Positions 22,780-31,385 are shown, counted from the stretch's first letter. The stretch: DNA of 64,000 nucleotides from Actinoplanes sp. NBRC 103695 (GCF_030269485.1 NZ_BSTL01000020.1:56549-120548); one strand, 5' to 3'. A program made the numbers and translations. The notes: generated from the letters alone by a model not told the origin.

Positions 22780-23892
22780 ATGGCTAATTTCTTCGCGTCG
22801 GGCCGCCGCCCGCTGAGCCCAGGATCCCGCGCCGGACTCGGCGCGGCTCTCGTGCTGCTCGTCGCCGTGTCCGGCGTGGAGCTGATCGACACCAGCCGGC
22901 CCAACTTCATCGGGCTGTTCGCGGCCGTGCCGTTCCTGGCCGCCGTCTTCGCCGGCTGGCAGACCACGCTCGGGGTGGGCGCGCTGGCCACCGTGGTCGG
23001 CATGGTGTTCGCCAGCACTGACACCGAGCACAGCGTCGCCGGGCTGGTCAACGTCGTGGGGATCATGCTGGCCACCGGCATCGCCTCGGCCGTCGCGACG
23101 ATCCGGCAGCGGCAGGCCGACCAGATCGCCGAGCTCACCCGCCTGGCCGCGGTCGCTCAGCAGGCGGTGCTGCGCCCGCTCGGTCCGCAGGTCGGCGCCC
23201 TCGCGGTCGCCGGTCGCTACATCTCGGCGACGGCCGCGGCGGACATCGGTGGAGACCTCTACGAGGCCCTGGACACGCCGTACGGGGTCCGGATCATCAT
23301 CGGCGACGTCCGCGGGAAGGGCCTGGACGCGGTCCGGCTGGCGAGCATCGTGCTGGGGTCGTACCGGCATGTCGCGTACGAGAGGGCCGATCTCCGCGCG
23401 ATCGTGACCGATCTGGACCGTGCCGTGGCGCGGAGCGTGGGCGACGAGGATTTTGTGACCGCGGCCCTGGTCGAGGAGCGCGGCGGGACGCTGACCATCG
23501 TCAACTGTGGACATCCTTCGCCGCTGCTGTTGCGTCGCGGCGAGGTGATCCCGCTGGATCCGCCGGCGACCGCGCCGCCGCTGGGCTTCATGCCGGTCGC
23601 CCAGCCGCGTGTGGAGCGGCTGGAGCCGGGCGACCGGCTGTTGCTGTTCACCGACGGGCTCGGTGAGGCCCGCCGGGAGGGTGAGTTCTTCCCGACCGCG
23701 GACCGGGCGTGGCGGCTGCTCGGTCACGGGACGGTGGGCGACGGCCTGGCCTCGTTGGAGACCGCGCTGGTCGACTGGGTGCATGGCCAGCTGGACGACG
23801 ACATCGCCCTGGTGCTGCTGGAGTACACCGGCCCGGGCGTGGAGGCGGCTCAGCCGATGCCGAGCTGGGAGGTCGGGGCGGCCGGCTCCTAG
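22780..23892 (+). CDS. membrane PP2C/SpoIIE-type serine phosphatase
   Basis: 370 residues from ATG 22780, chosen because the upstream frame has no membrane or domain character. Residues about 20-110 contain three or four membrane helices; a short coiled coil (RQRQADQIAELTRLAAVAQQ) joins them to the SpoIIE/PP2C domain, recognised by AADIGGDLYEALDTPYGVRI, IIGDVRGKGLDAVRLASIVL, CGHPSPLLLRRGEV and LLLFTDGLGEARREGEFFP. Such phosphatases reactivate anti-anti-sigma factors in stress signalling. The cognate sigma-factor switch is not in this window. Confidence 0.92.
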   Translation: MANFFASGRRPLSPGSRAGLGAALVLLVAVSGVELIDTSRPNFIGLFAAVPFLAAVFAGWQTTLGVGALATVVGMVFASTDTEHSVAGLVNVVGIMLATGIASAVATIRQRQADQIAELTRLAAVAQQAVLRPLGPQVGALAVAGRYISATAAADIGGDLYEALDTPYGVRIIIGDVRGKGLDAVRLASIVLGSYRHVAYERADLRAIVTDLDRAVARSVGDEDFVTAALVEERGGTLTIVNCGHPSPLLLRRGEVIPLDPPATAPPLGFMPVAQPRVERLEPGDRLLLFTDGLGEARREGEFFPTADRAWRLLGHGTVGDGLASLETALVDWVHGQLDDDIALVLLEYTGPGVEAAQPMPSWEVGAAGS

Positions 23893-23899
23893 ACCGTCC

Positions 23900-24049
23900 T
23901 CATACCGTCGCGGTCTGGGTCTCGGCGGTCGGCTCGGGGGTGGGATCGGGTGCCGGGACGGGCTCGGGCTGGCGGTGCTTACCCACGTACTTGCGCGGCT
24001 GGTCGGCCTGGCGAGGCTCCGGAATCAGGCTCTTGATCGTGGCGAACAC
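23900..24049 (-). CDS. 49-residue Pro-rich small protein
   Basis: GTG at 24049 is preceded, 5 bases away, by a perfect AGGAGG (complement of 24055-24060), which fixes this start rather than the longer frame. The product reads MFATIKSLIPEPRQADQPRK, then a YVGKHRQ segment and a Pro/Glu/Thr tail. No signal or membrane helix. Not recognised; the excellent ribosome site is the main support. Confidence 0.6.
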   Translation of the reverse strand: MFATIKSLIPEPRQADQPRKYVGKHRQPEPVPAPDPTPEPTAETQTATV

Positions 24050-24263
24050 TATGACCTCCTGGGCCGTGGGCGTACGTCCCTCACGTACAAACGGAGCAAC
24101 GAGTCGATCCGGCGGTCGATACGTCACCTACGGCGCGGCAGCTTGCAAATGGCCGAACGGTTGTCCCGCTTCCCACCCGATCGGAGACGTTTAGCTCGCG
24201 GATCGACGGAGTCCGTCCCCCAGGGCGGGTCTTGGTCACAGATCGACTGGCCGCTTGTCGCCT

Positions 24264-24302
24264 TTACCCGTGGGTAATACAGTGTGTGTTACTGACGGGT
24301 AA
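24264..24302. promoter_or_regulatory. two palindromic operator candidates before the acyl-CoA dehydrogenase gene
   Basis: TTACC-CGTG-GGTAA (24264-24277) and TTACT-GACG-GGTAA (24289-24302), 25 bp centre to centre, lie 32-70 bp before the ATG. The second shares TTAC, the spacer GACG and GGTAAC with the site before the EtfD-like gene at 2342. Two sites in one promoter and one in another suggests a shared regulator of fatty-acid oxidation. Confidence 0.75.
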
Positions 24303-24333
24303 CTCGCGTTCCGGGAGACGGGCCAGGAGCAAC

Positions 24334-26190
24334 ATGACTCACTACTTGAGCAACCTGCGCGACCTTGAATTCAACCTCTTCGAGGTGTTCGGGGCCGACA
24401 AGGCGTTCGGGCAGGCGCCCTACGACGAGATCGACATGGAGACCGCGCGGGACATCCTGCACGAGGTCAACCGGATGGCGCGGGAGGATCTTGCTCCCAG
24501 CTTCGCGATCGCCGACCGCAATCCGCCGGTCTTCGACGCCGCGACGAACACCGCTCCGCTGCCGGTGGAGTTCAAGGAGGCGTACGCGAAGTTCATGGCG
24601 TCCGAGTTCTGGCGCCTGGACCTCCCGACTTCGATCGGTGGAACGCCGGCGCCGCGGGCGCTCTGGTGGGCTCTCGCCGAGAACGTGCTGGGCGCCAACC
24701 CGGCCATCTGGATGTACGGCAACGGCCCGTCCTTCGCGCGCGTCGTGAAGGAGGAGGGCACCCCCGAGCAGCAGAAATGGGCCGAGCTCTTCGTCGAGAA
24801 GCAGTGGGTCGCCACGATGGTGCTGACCGAGCCGGACGCCGGTTCGGATGTGGGCGCCGGGCGGACCAGGGCTATCCCGCAGGAGGACGGCTCCTGGCAC
24901 ATCGAGGGCGTCAAGCGCTTCATCACGTCGGGTGAGCAGGACCTCACCGACAACATCATCCATTACGTGCTGGCCCGCCCGGTCGGCGTCGAGGGCGCCG
25001 GCGGCCCGGGCACCAAGGGCCTGTCGCTGTTCATCGTGCCGAAGTTCCACTTCGACCCGGAGACCGGTGAGCTGGGCGAGCGCAACGGCGTCTACGCCAC
25101 CAACGTCGAGCACAAGATGGGCCTCAAGGTCAGCAACACCTGCGAGCTGACCTTCGGCGAGCACGGCACCCCGGCCCAAGGCTGGCTGCTGGGCGACGTT
25201 CACCAGGGCATCCGGCAGATGTTCGAGATCATCGAGTACGCCCGGATGATGGTCGGCACGAAGGCGATCGCGACGCTGTCCACCGGTTACCTCAACGCGC
25301 TCGAGTACGCGAAGAACCGGGTTCAGGGCGCCGACCTGGTGCAGAACACCAACAAGGCCGCTCCGCGGGTGACGATCACCCACCACCCCGACGTACGCCG
25401 CTCGCTCATGCTGCAGAAGTCGTACGCGGAGGGTCTGCGCGCTCTGGTCGCCTACACCGCCACCTGGCAGGACAAGGTGGCCATCGCCCAGGCGGCCGGG
25501 GACATCGAGACGGCCAAGGCGGCGAGCAAGGTCAACGATCTGCTGCTGCCGCTGGTCAAGGGCGTCGGGTCGGAGCGGGCGTACGAACTGCTCAGCCACG
25601 AGTCGCTGCAGACGTTCGGTGGCTCCGGCTTCCTCCAGGACTACCCGCTCGAGCAGTACGTCCGAGACGCCAAGATCGACACGCTGTACGAGGGCACGAC
25701 GGCGATCCAGAGCCTGGACCTGATCTTCCGCAAGATCGTCAGGGACCAGGGTCAGGCGCTGGCGACGCTCGCCACCGAAATGCAGGGCTTCATCGAGTCC
25801 GAGGCCGGCAACGGGCAGCTCAAGGAGGAGCGGCTGGCGCTGGGCCGGGCGCTCGGCGAGCTCAACACGATCCTGGGTGTCACGATGACCTGGCTGGCGG
25901 CCGCGCAGGGCGGCGACGAACGCGAGCTGTACAAGGTCGGCCTGACGTCGCGTCGCGTCCTGCTGGCGCTCGGCGACGTCATCGTCTCGTGGCTGCTCAT
26001 GCGCCAGGCCGAGGTCGCCCTGAAGGCGCTCGGCGGCGAGGTCAAGCCGGCCGACAAGAACTTCTACGAGGGCAAGGTCGCGGCGGCCCGCTTCTTCGCC
26101 CGCGAGGTGCTCCCGCGGATCGGCGCCGACCGCCGCATCATCGAGAACACCACGCTCGACCTGATGGATCTCCCCGAAGAAGCTTTTTGA
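24334..26190 (+). CDS. acyl-CoA dehydrogenase, FadE5-like large type
   Basis: 618 residues from ATG 24334, with AGGAG at a good distance. It has the AcylCoA_DH_N extension (THYLSNLRDLEFNLFEVFGA), the FAD-binding M domain (MVLTEPDAGSDVGAGRTRAI, VKRFITSGEQDLTDN, KMGLKVSNTCELTFG) and the C-terminal helices with the catalytic-region sequence DTLYEGTTAIQSLDLIF. The size above 600 residues marks the FadE5 group, which handles many fatty-acyl-CoA lengths. It would hand electrons to EtfAB and then to an EtfD-type protein, for which a candidate with the same operator lies at 2.4 kb. Confidence 0.95.
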   Translation: MTHYLSNLRDLEFNLFEVFGADKAFGQAPYDEIDMETARDILHEVNRMAREDLAPSFAIADRNPPVFDAATNTAPLPVEFKEAYAKFMASEFWRLDLPTSIGGTPAPRALWWALAENVLGANPAIWMYGNGPSFARVVKEEGTPEQQKWAELFVEKQWVATMVLTEPDAGSDVGAGRTRAIPQEDGSWHIEGVKRFITSGEQDLTDNIIHYVLARPVGVEGAGGPGTKGLSLFIVPKFHFDPETGELGERNGVYATNVEHKMGLKVSNTCELTFGEHGTPAQGWLLGDVHQGIRQMFEIIEYARMMVGTKAIATLSTGYLNALEYAKNRVQGADLVQNTNKAAPRVTITHHPDVRRSLMLQKSYAEGLRALVAYTATWQDKVAIAQAAGDIETAKAASKVNDLLLPLVKGVGSERAYELLSHESLQTFGGSGFLQDYPLEQYVRDAKIDTLYEGTTAIQSLDLIFRKIVRDQGQALATLATEMQGFIESEAGNGQLKEERLALGRALGELNTILGVTMTWLAAAQGGDERELYKVGLTSRRVLLALGDVIVSWLLMRQAEVALKALGGEVKPADKNFYEGKVAAARFFAREVLPRIGADRRIIENTTLDLMDLPEEAF

Positions 26191-26200
26191 TCTAGCTCTT

Positions 26201-26236
26201 CACACGGCTCGCGGATCTCTATCCGCGGGCCGTGTG
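26201..26236. terminator. bidirectional terminator after the acyl-CoA dehydrogenase gene
   Basis: A 16-bp stem, CACACGGCTCGCGGAT (26201-26216) with ATCCGCGGGCCGTGTG (26221-26236) and a 4-nt loop, has one mismatch. It overlaps the stop codon of the convergent SixA-like gene. Confidence 0.8.
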
Positions 26237-26737
26237 GCGTTTGATCAGGTCCATCGACTGGGGCTGGGTCTCGGACCAGAGACCCCGATTCTGGTGTACG
26301 GCCAGGCCGCAGGTTTTGAGGCCGGTGAAGTCCAGGTCCTCGTCGTCTGGTCGCAGCAGGACGGACACATCGGACATTGTGGGGTTATGGCCCACGAACA
26401 GGACGGTGGTGACGTCGTCGGTGACTCTGCGTAGCAGGTCGATCACTTCGGTGCGGCCGCCCTCGTAGAGCCCGCTCTCGTAGTGCACCTCGGGAGAGGT
26501 CGCTGACGGCGCCGCCTGGGCCAGCGCGACGGCCACGCCGTGCCAGGTCTGCCGGGTGCGCGCGGCCGGCGAGCAGATCACCAGGCGCGGCACGATGCCC
26601 TCGTCGGCCAGCCACGCCCCGGCCGCGTCGGCGTCCGCCGTGCCCTTCTCGGTGAGCCTCCGGTCGAAGTCGAGTTGATCACCGGGAGTCTCCGCCTTGG
26701 CGTGGCGCAGAAGCACGAGCGTCCGCTTTTCCGTCAT
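26219..26737 (-). CDS. SixA-like histidine phosphatase
   Basis: 172 residues from ATG 26737. The phosphohistidine motif is LVLLRHAKAE (catalytic His of the RHG/RHA box), with LVICSPAARTRQTWHG and the second catalytic His in VLFVGHNPTMSDVS. Short SixA-type enzymes remove phosphate from phosphohistidine proteins or small phosphoesters. The physiological substrate is not evident. Ends inside a shared terminator hairpin. Confidence 0.92.
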   Translation of the reverse strand: MTEKRTLVLLRHAKAETPGDQLDFDRRLTEKGTADADAAGAWLADEGIVPRLVICSPAARTRQTWHGVAVALAQAAPSATSPEVHYESGLYEGGRTEVIDLLRRVTDDVTTVLFVGHNPTMSDVSVLLRPDDEDLDFTGLKTCGLAVHQNRGLWSETQPQSMDLIKRHTARG

Positions 26738-26852
26738 CTGATCAGCTTGCCTGATTGAGGATTCGGTCGCCGGGGTAAACACGCCATCGACGTATGACCG
26801 TGCAACACCGTGCCGCCCACCACTCCTGGCGGCATCCACCTAGGAGGGCCCG

Positions 26853-27131
26853 ATGGGCATCGGCGGAAGCATCTTCCTACTCGCGCTGGGGGCGATTCTC
26901 GCGTTCGCAGTCAACGCGGAGATCAGCGGCCTCGACATCAACGTTGTCGGCTACGTACTCATGCTCGCCGGTTTGGTCGGGCTGATCGTGACCGTGTGGT
27001 TCTGGAACAGCCGGCGGCGGACCGTGGTGCAGCAGTCGCAGCCGGTCATCCGCAGCGACGGCCGGGTGGTGGACGAGGTCCGCACCGTCCGCCGCGAGGA
27101 CCCGCCGCCGCCCCCCGGGTACGGCGCCTGA
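26853..27131 (+). CDS. DUF6458 family small membrane protein
   Basis: 92 residues, MGIGGSIFLLALGAILAFAV then DINVVGYVLMLAGLVGLIVT, two membrane helices, followed by an Arg-rich stretch (WNSRRRTVVQQ) and a Pro-rich end. Preceded by AGGAGG. This short two-helix layout is widespread and well conserved in actinobacteria, with no known function. Confidence 0.9.
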   Translation: MGIGGSIFLLALGAILAFAVNAEISGLDINVVGYVLMLAGLVGLIVTVWFWNSRRRTVVQQSQPVIRSDGRVVDEVRTVRREDPPPPPGYGA

Positions 27132-27142
27132 GTCACGCTGGT

Positions 27143-27181
27143 GCGTATAGGTAAGCAGAGCCGCTCTGCTTACCTATACGC
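27143..27181. terminator. perfect 18-bp hairpin terminator between convergent genes
   Basis: GCGTATAGGTAAGCAGAG (27143-27160) and its exact complement (27164-27181) with a CCG loop. It lies 12 bp after the DUF6458 stop and 13 bp after the SDR stop on the opposite strand, so it serves both. Unusually long, perfect and AT-rich for this genome. Confidence 0.8.
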
Positions 27182-27193
27182 AGCGAGCTCGTT

Positions 27194-28021
27194 CTACAGG
27201 GCAGCTCGGATCGCGTCGGACACCGGCGTGGCCGGGCGGCCGAGCAGTTTCTCCAGGTCGGCCGGGCTGGTCTCCAACTGGCCGAGCGCCGCGCCGCGGT
27301 CGGCGTCGGACAGGACCGCCGCGCCGCCCTCGGGCAGGCCCACCCCGATCAGGAACTCGGCGTACTTCTCCGGCGACAGGTCGGTGTACGTCACCGGCTT
27401 GCCGGCCACCTTCGAGATCTCCTCGGCCAGGCCAGGCAGCGTGAATCCGGGGCCGCCCAGCTCGTACACCCGGGCCTCACCGTTGATCACCGCGACCGCC
27501 GCGGCCTCCGCCAGGTCGGGCCGGGCCGCGGCGCTGATCCGGCCGTCGCCGGACGCGCCGAACAGGCCGTTCTCGACGGCGCCGGCGAAGTCGTAGTTCT
27601 CGTAGTACCAGCTGTTGCGCAGGAACGCGTGCGGCAGACCGGACTCGGCGATCAGCTGCTCGGTCGCCTGGTGCTCGCCGGCCAGGATCAGGTCGGAGGT
27701 GCCCGCGTTCACGATGCTCGTGTAGGCCAGCAGCGACACCCCGGCCGCCTTGGCCGCCTCGACGACGTTGCGGTGCTGCGGGACGCGCTTGCCGGGCTCG
27801 CTGCCCGAGACGAAGAGCACCTTCTCGGCACCCTCGAACGCCGCCCGGAGCGTCGCCGGGTCGTCGTAGTCGGCGTGCCGCACGCGTACGCCGAGATCTG
27901 CGATTTTTTCGATCTTGCGACCGGTGGCCACGATCTGGTCGGCCGGCACGCCGCGCGCCAGCAGCGACTCGACGGCGTGACGTCCGAATGGTCCGGTGGC
28001 GCCGGTGACGACGATGGTCAT
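27194..28021 (-). CDS. NmrA-like NAD(P)-binding protein (atypical SDR)
   Basis: 275 residues. The Rossmann start TIVVTGATGPFGRHAVESLL has the TGATGxxG dinucleotide motif. Later segments AFEGAEKVLFVSGSEPGKRV, VVEAAKAAGVSLLAYTSIVN and LRNSWYYENYDF match the QorB/NmrA/ycf39-like group, which reduce quinones or act as redox sensors. No classical catalytic YxxxK. Divergent from a HxlR regulator, the commonest partner of this type of reductase. Confidence 0.92.
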   Translation of the reverse strand: MTIVVTGATGPFGRHAVESLLARGVPADQIVATGRKIEKIADLGVRVRHADYDDPATLRAAFEGAEKVLFVSGSEPGKRVPQHRNVVEAAKAAGVSLLAYTSIVNAGTSDLILAGEHQATEQLIAESGLPHAFLRNSWYYENYDFAGAVENGLFGASGDGRISAAARPDLAEAAAVAVINGEARVYELGGPGFTLPGLAEEISKVAGKPVTYTDLSPEKYAEFLIGVGLPEGGAAVLSDADRGAALGQLETSPADLEKLLGRPATPVSDAIRAAL

Positions 28022-28132
28022 CTCGAAACTCCTACGGTCTTTCGGGGTGAACGATGTCTAGGCTGATAACCGACCAGGTCGGAGATCACTTCCCGTTGGG
28101 TAGTGGGCACCTTGAAGTGCTATACGTACCTG

Positions 28133-28501
28133 ATGGATAGTGTGCAGGTGCAACCCGATGTGTTCGCCAAGGACTGCCCCAGCCGCCAGGTGCTCGACCG
28201 GATCGGTGACACCTGGAGCGTGCTCGTCGTCAGCCTGCTCGCCGACGGCCCGCAGCGCTACACGACTCTGCAACGCCAGATCGAGGGCATCAGCCCCAAG
28301 ATGCTGACCCAGACGCTGCGCGCTCTGGAACGGGACGGTCTGGTCACGCGTACGGTGCACGCCGTCGTCCCGCCGCGGGTGGACTATGCGCTGACCCGGC
28401 TGGGCGAGAGCCTGCTGAGGCTGGTCGCCGAGCTGGAGAAGTGGGCCATGACACACATCGAGGACGTGCTGACCGCCCGCGCCGCCTACGACAGCGTCTG
28501 A
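28133..28501 (+). CDS. HxlR-family transcriptional regulator
   Basis: 122 residues from ATG 28133; an in-frame GTG at 28103 would place the promoter-like TATACG inside the gene, so the ATG is preferred. Key features are the N-terminal redox-type Cys (FAKDCPSRQVLDRIGDTWSV) and the winged helix LLADGPQRYTTLQRQIEGIS, PKMLTQTLRALERDGLVTRT. HxlR proteins often sense aldehydes or quinones through the Cys and control a divergent oxidoreductase, here the NmrA-like gene. The 3' end overlaps the convergent MarR gene by 16 bp. Confidence 0.9.
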   Translation: MDSVQVQPDVFAKDCPSRQVLDRIGDTWSVLVVSLLADGPQRYTTLQRQIEGISPKMLTQTLRALERDGLVTRTVHAVVPPRVDYALTRLGESLLRLVAELEKWAMTHIEDVLTARAAYDSV

Positions 28502-28977
28502 TCCTCGCGGGTCGCCGTCACCGCACCGGTCATCCGGCGCACCACCGCGACCGCGCGCGCCAGGTCCTCGGGCTCGAGGTCGGCCGTCGCCGCGCTCATG
28601 CGAGCCCCGAGCGGCGTGAAGAAGTCGGCCGCCACCTGCCGCGCCGGCTCATGCATGGTCACCGTCACCCGGCGGCGGTCGCGCGGATCCCGGGTGCGCC
28701 CCACATGCCCCGCCGCCTCCAGCCGGTCCACCAGCGCGGTCGCCGCGGCCGGGCTCAGGCCGAGACGCTGGGCGAGCTCGCCGACCGTGATCGGGTGGCC
28801 GGCGGCGTCCCCGGTGCTGATCCACATCACCGCGTTCAGATCGGTGCGCCCCAGGCTGTGCCGCCGGGCGAACGTGTCGACGAACACGTCGCTCTCGACC
28901 GTGAAGACGCGCAGGGCGTCGATCAGGTCTCGGAGTAACTCATCGCGTTCGGGTTGCCGCGGCACGGCCGACATCAT
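28486..28977 (-). CDS. MarR-family transcriptional regulator
   Basis: 163 residues. The winged helix is clear: PITVGELAQRLGLSPAAATA, LVDRLEAAGHVGRTRDPRDR and RRVTVTMHEPARQVA. Dimerisation helices flank it. It is divergent from the MMPL exporter gene and a 29-bp imperfect palindrome sits between the two starts, the standard layout of a MarR repressor that controls an efflux pump and itself. Confidence 0.92.
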   Translation of the reverse strand: MMSAVPRQPERDELLRDLIDALRVFTVESDVFVDTFARRHSLGRTDLNAVMWISTGDAAGHPITVGELAQRLGLSPAAATALVDRLEAAGHVGRTRDPRDRRRVTVTMHEPARQVAADFFTPLGARMSAATADLEPEDLARAVAVVRRMTGAVTATREDQTLS

Positions 28978-28982
28978 ATCTT

Positions 28983-29011
28983 TTCCATCATCGAATATTT
29001 CGACGGTGGAA
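28983..29011. promoter_or_regulatory. MarR operator candidate between marR-type and MMPL genes
   Basis: TTCCATCATCGAA (28983-28995), TAT, TTCGACGGTGGAA (28999-29011): 11 of 13 positions are complementary. It starts 6 bp upstream of the MarR start and ends 17 bp before the MMPL start, positioned to control both. Confidence 0.7.
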
Positions 29012-29027
29012 GGGTCTGGACGCGCGC

Positions 29028-31058
29028 ATGTGGTTCCTCAGCCGGATCGGTGCCGGGCTCATCCTGCTCGCCACCATCCTGATCACCGGGCTGGCATTCG
29101 CCTTCTCGCCCTCCCAGCCCGACGCCTCGCCCACCGACGGCCTGCCCGCCGGCGCCCAGGCGACCGAGGTCACCGCGCTCGCCGACCGCTTCCCCAGCGG
29201 CCGGGTCCTCACCGCCATCGTGGTGCTCGAGCGGAGCTCCGGGCCGCTGACCAGCGCCGATAACGCCGTTGTGACGTCGCTCAGCGCCTCCTTGAAGTCC
29301 CGGGCGGTGCCCTCGGCCGACGGCAAGGCGGTGCTCCTGCCCGTCACATTGCCGTCACGTGAGTCGGTTGACGAGATCAGAGCGTCGGTACGCGCGGCGA
29401 ACCTGCCCGCCGGCCTGACCGGGCAGGTCACCGGCGGGGCGGCGTTCGGCCGGGACATCGCCGCCGCCTTCGAGGGTGCCGACGTCACGCTGCTGATCGC
29501 CACCGCCGCCGTGGTCGCGGTGCTGCTGCTCATCACGTACCGAAGCCCGATCTTGTGGGTGGTGCCCTTGATCGTCATCGGGCTGGGCGATCAGGTGGTG
29601 GCCAAGCTGCTGCCCTGGGTCGCGCGGCTGGTCGGCGAACGCACCGACGCGTCAGTCGCCGGGATCGTGTCGGTGCTGGTCTTCGGCGCGGGCACGGACT
29701 ACGCGTTGCTGCTGGTCTCGCGCTATCGCGAAGAGCTCCGGCGTACGCCCTCCCGGCGCGAAGCGTTGACCGCGGCGTGGCGTGCGGCCGCCCCCGCCAT
29801 CGTCGCCAGCGCCGGAACCGTCGTTCTCGCCCTGGCCACGCTGCTGGCGGCGGTGCTGACCAGCAACCGGACCCTCGGCGTGGCAGCGGCGACGGGCGTA
29901 CTCGTGGCCCTGGCCTTCGGGTTGTTCGTGCTGCCGGCCGCGCTGGTGCTGCTACCGCGCGGGGTGTTCTGGCCGCTCGTGCCGCGGGTGGGCAGCGCGG
30001 ACCCGACCGAGACCGGGGTGTGGTCGCGCGTCGCCCGGTTCGTCGGCAACCGCCCCGGCGCCGTCCTGCTGGCCGCGATCGCGGTGCTCGGCGTGTGCTC
30101 GCTGGGCCTCACCAAGATCGACATCGGTTTGGCGCAGACCGAGCAGTTCCGTACGAAAGTCGAAGCGGTGACCGGCCAGGAAACGCTGTCCCGGCACTAT
30201 CCGGCCGGCGCCGCCCAGCCCGTGGTGATGGTCGTCGACTCGCCTGACCTGGACGCGGCGTTAGGTACGGCCCGCACGGTGCCCGGCGTGGCGGCGGTGC
30301 TGCAGCCGGAGAAATCCGACGACGGCACGCTGACCAAGGTGACGGTGCAGCTCACCGACGACGCCGGCACCCCGGCGGCCGACACCGCCGTCAAGCGCCT
30401 GCGCTCGGCGTTGCCCGATGCGCTGGTCGGCAGTCAGCCGGCGGCCGACCTCGACGAACGCACCGCCAACCTGCGCGACGACCGGGTTGTGGTGCCGCTG
30501 ATCCTGGGCGTGGTGCTGCTCGTCCTGATCCTGCTGCTGCGGTCGCTGGTGGCGCCGGTCCTGCTGCTGGTCACGGTGGTGGCGAGCTATGCGGCCAGCC
30601 TCGGGGCGGCGGTGGTCGTGCTGCGAACGTTCTTCGACCAGCCCGGGTTGGACAGCAGCGTGCCGTTGCTGAGCTTCCTGTTTTTGGTCGCGCTGGGCGT
30701 CGACTACAACATCTTCCTGGTCACCCGCGCCCGCGACGAGACGTCCGCCCGGCGCGATACCCGGGCCGGCACCCTCCGCGCGCTGGCCGCGACCGGCGGG
30801 GTGATCACCTCGGCGGGCATCCTGCTGGCGGCGGTATTCGCCGTTCTGGGAGTGCTGCCGGTGATCGTCCTCACCCAGATCGGGGTGATCGTGGGCCTTG
30901 GTGTTCTGCTCGACACGCTTCTTGTCCGGACGATTGTGGTGCCTGCTCTGGCCCTGCTGCTCGGGGATCGGTTCTGGTGGCCCGCCCGGCCTGCCGTGCC
31001 CTCGCCGACGACGGCTTCTCCCGCCGCGCCGGATCTCGCCGACGCCGAGTCCCGCTGA
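29028..31058 (+). CDS. MMPL/RND-family transporter
   Basis: 676 residues with two similar halves: each has one membrane helix, an extracellular domain and about five further helices. VFGAGTDYALLLVSRYREEL in the first half and FLVALGVDYNIFLVTRARDE in the second are the GxDYxxF/L proton-relay motifs of MMPL proteins. They export lipids, peptides or drugs by proton antiport. One Leu is encoded by the rare TTA (30261-30263). Probably repressed by the divergent MarR protein. The substrate is unknown. Confidence 0.93.
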   Translation: MWFLSRIGAGLILLATILITGLAFAFSPSQPDASPTDGLPAGAQATEVTALADRFPSGRVLTAIVVLERSSGPLTSADNAVVTSLSASLKSRAVPSADGKAVLLPVTLPSRESVDEIRASVRAANLPAGLTGQVTGGAAFGRDIAAAFEGADVTLLIATAAVVAVLLLITYRSPILWVVPLIVIGLGDQVVAKLLPWVARLVGERTDASVAGIVSVLVFGAGTDYALLLVSRYREELRRTPSRREALTAAWRAAAPAIVASAGTVVLALATLLAAVLTSNRTLGVAAATGVLVALAFGLFVLPAALVLLPRGVFWPLVPRVGSADPTETGVWSRVARFVGNRPGAVLLAAIAVLGVCSLGLTKIDIGLAQTEQFRTKVEAVTGQETLSRHYPAGAAQPVVMVVDSPDLDAALGTARTVPGVAAVLQPEKSDDGTLTKVTVQLTDDAGTPAADTAVKRLRSALPDALVGSQPAADLDERTANLRDDRVVVPLILGVVLLVLILLLRSLVAPVLLLVTVVASYAASLGAAVVVLRTFFDQPGLDSSVPLLSFLFLVALGVDYNIFLVTRARDETSARRDTRAGTLRALAATGGVITSAGILLAAVFAVLGVLPVIVLTQIGVIVGLGVLLDTLLVRTIVVPALALLLGDRFWWPARPAVPSPTTASPAAPDLADAESR

Positions 31059-31161
31059 GGCTGGCCGCTTTTGGCCCGCCTGACCTGGAAGGACAGGTTG
31101 ATCATGGAGGTGGGTTGCCGTCAGGGCTTGACTTTCACCTTCGGTGAGGGCCCAGCGTGAT

Positions 31162-31188
31162 CCGTGCCGGTCGCCACGACCGGCACGG
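31162..31188. terminator. strong 12-bp hairpin downstream of the MMPL gene
   Basis: CCGTGCCGGTCG (31162-31173), CCA loop, CGACCGGCACGG (31177-31188), perfect. It lies 104 bp past the MMPL stop and 44 bp before a small ORF, with no T tract. Could be an intrinsic terminator of the actinobacterial I-shaped kind. Confidence 0.55.
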
Positions 31189-31232
31189 GCACGCCTCGTC
31201 GTGCACGTCGGATTCTGGGCGAGGGACTGCGC

Positions 31233-31385
31233 ATGAACAGCGAACTCGAACGACTGGCCGAATCGCTCAACGGCTCTGCAACCCACCGCCGCCGGCGCGA
31301 CGCGCGGCCACGCGGATCGCGTGAGGTAGCCCGTCGCGTGCGCCAAGCCGAAGAACGCCGTCTCCTGCTCGGCGGCGACCGGTAA
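31233..31385 (+). CDS. possible 50-residue basic protein
   Basis: ATG 31233 to TAA 31385, with GAGGGA 8 bases upstream. It reads MNSELERLAESLNGSATHRR, then an Arg-rich run and RQAEERRLLLGGDR. Highly charged, predicted helical, with no hydrophobic segment. Amino-acid composition is plausible for a small DNA- or RNA-binding protein, but nothing identifies it. Low confidence. Confidence 0.35.
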   Translation: MNSELERLAESLNGSATHRRRRDARPRGSREVARRVRQAEERRLLLGGDR

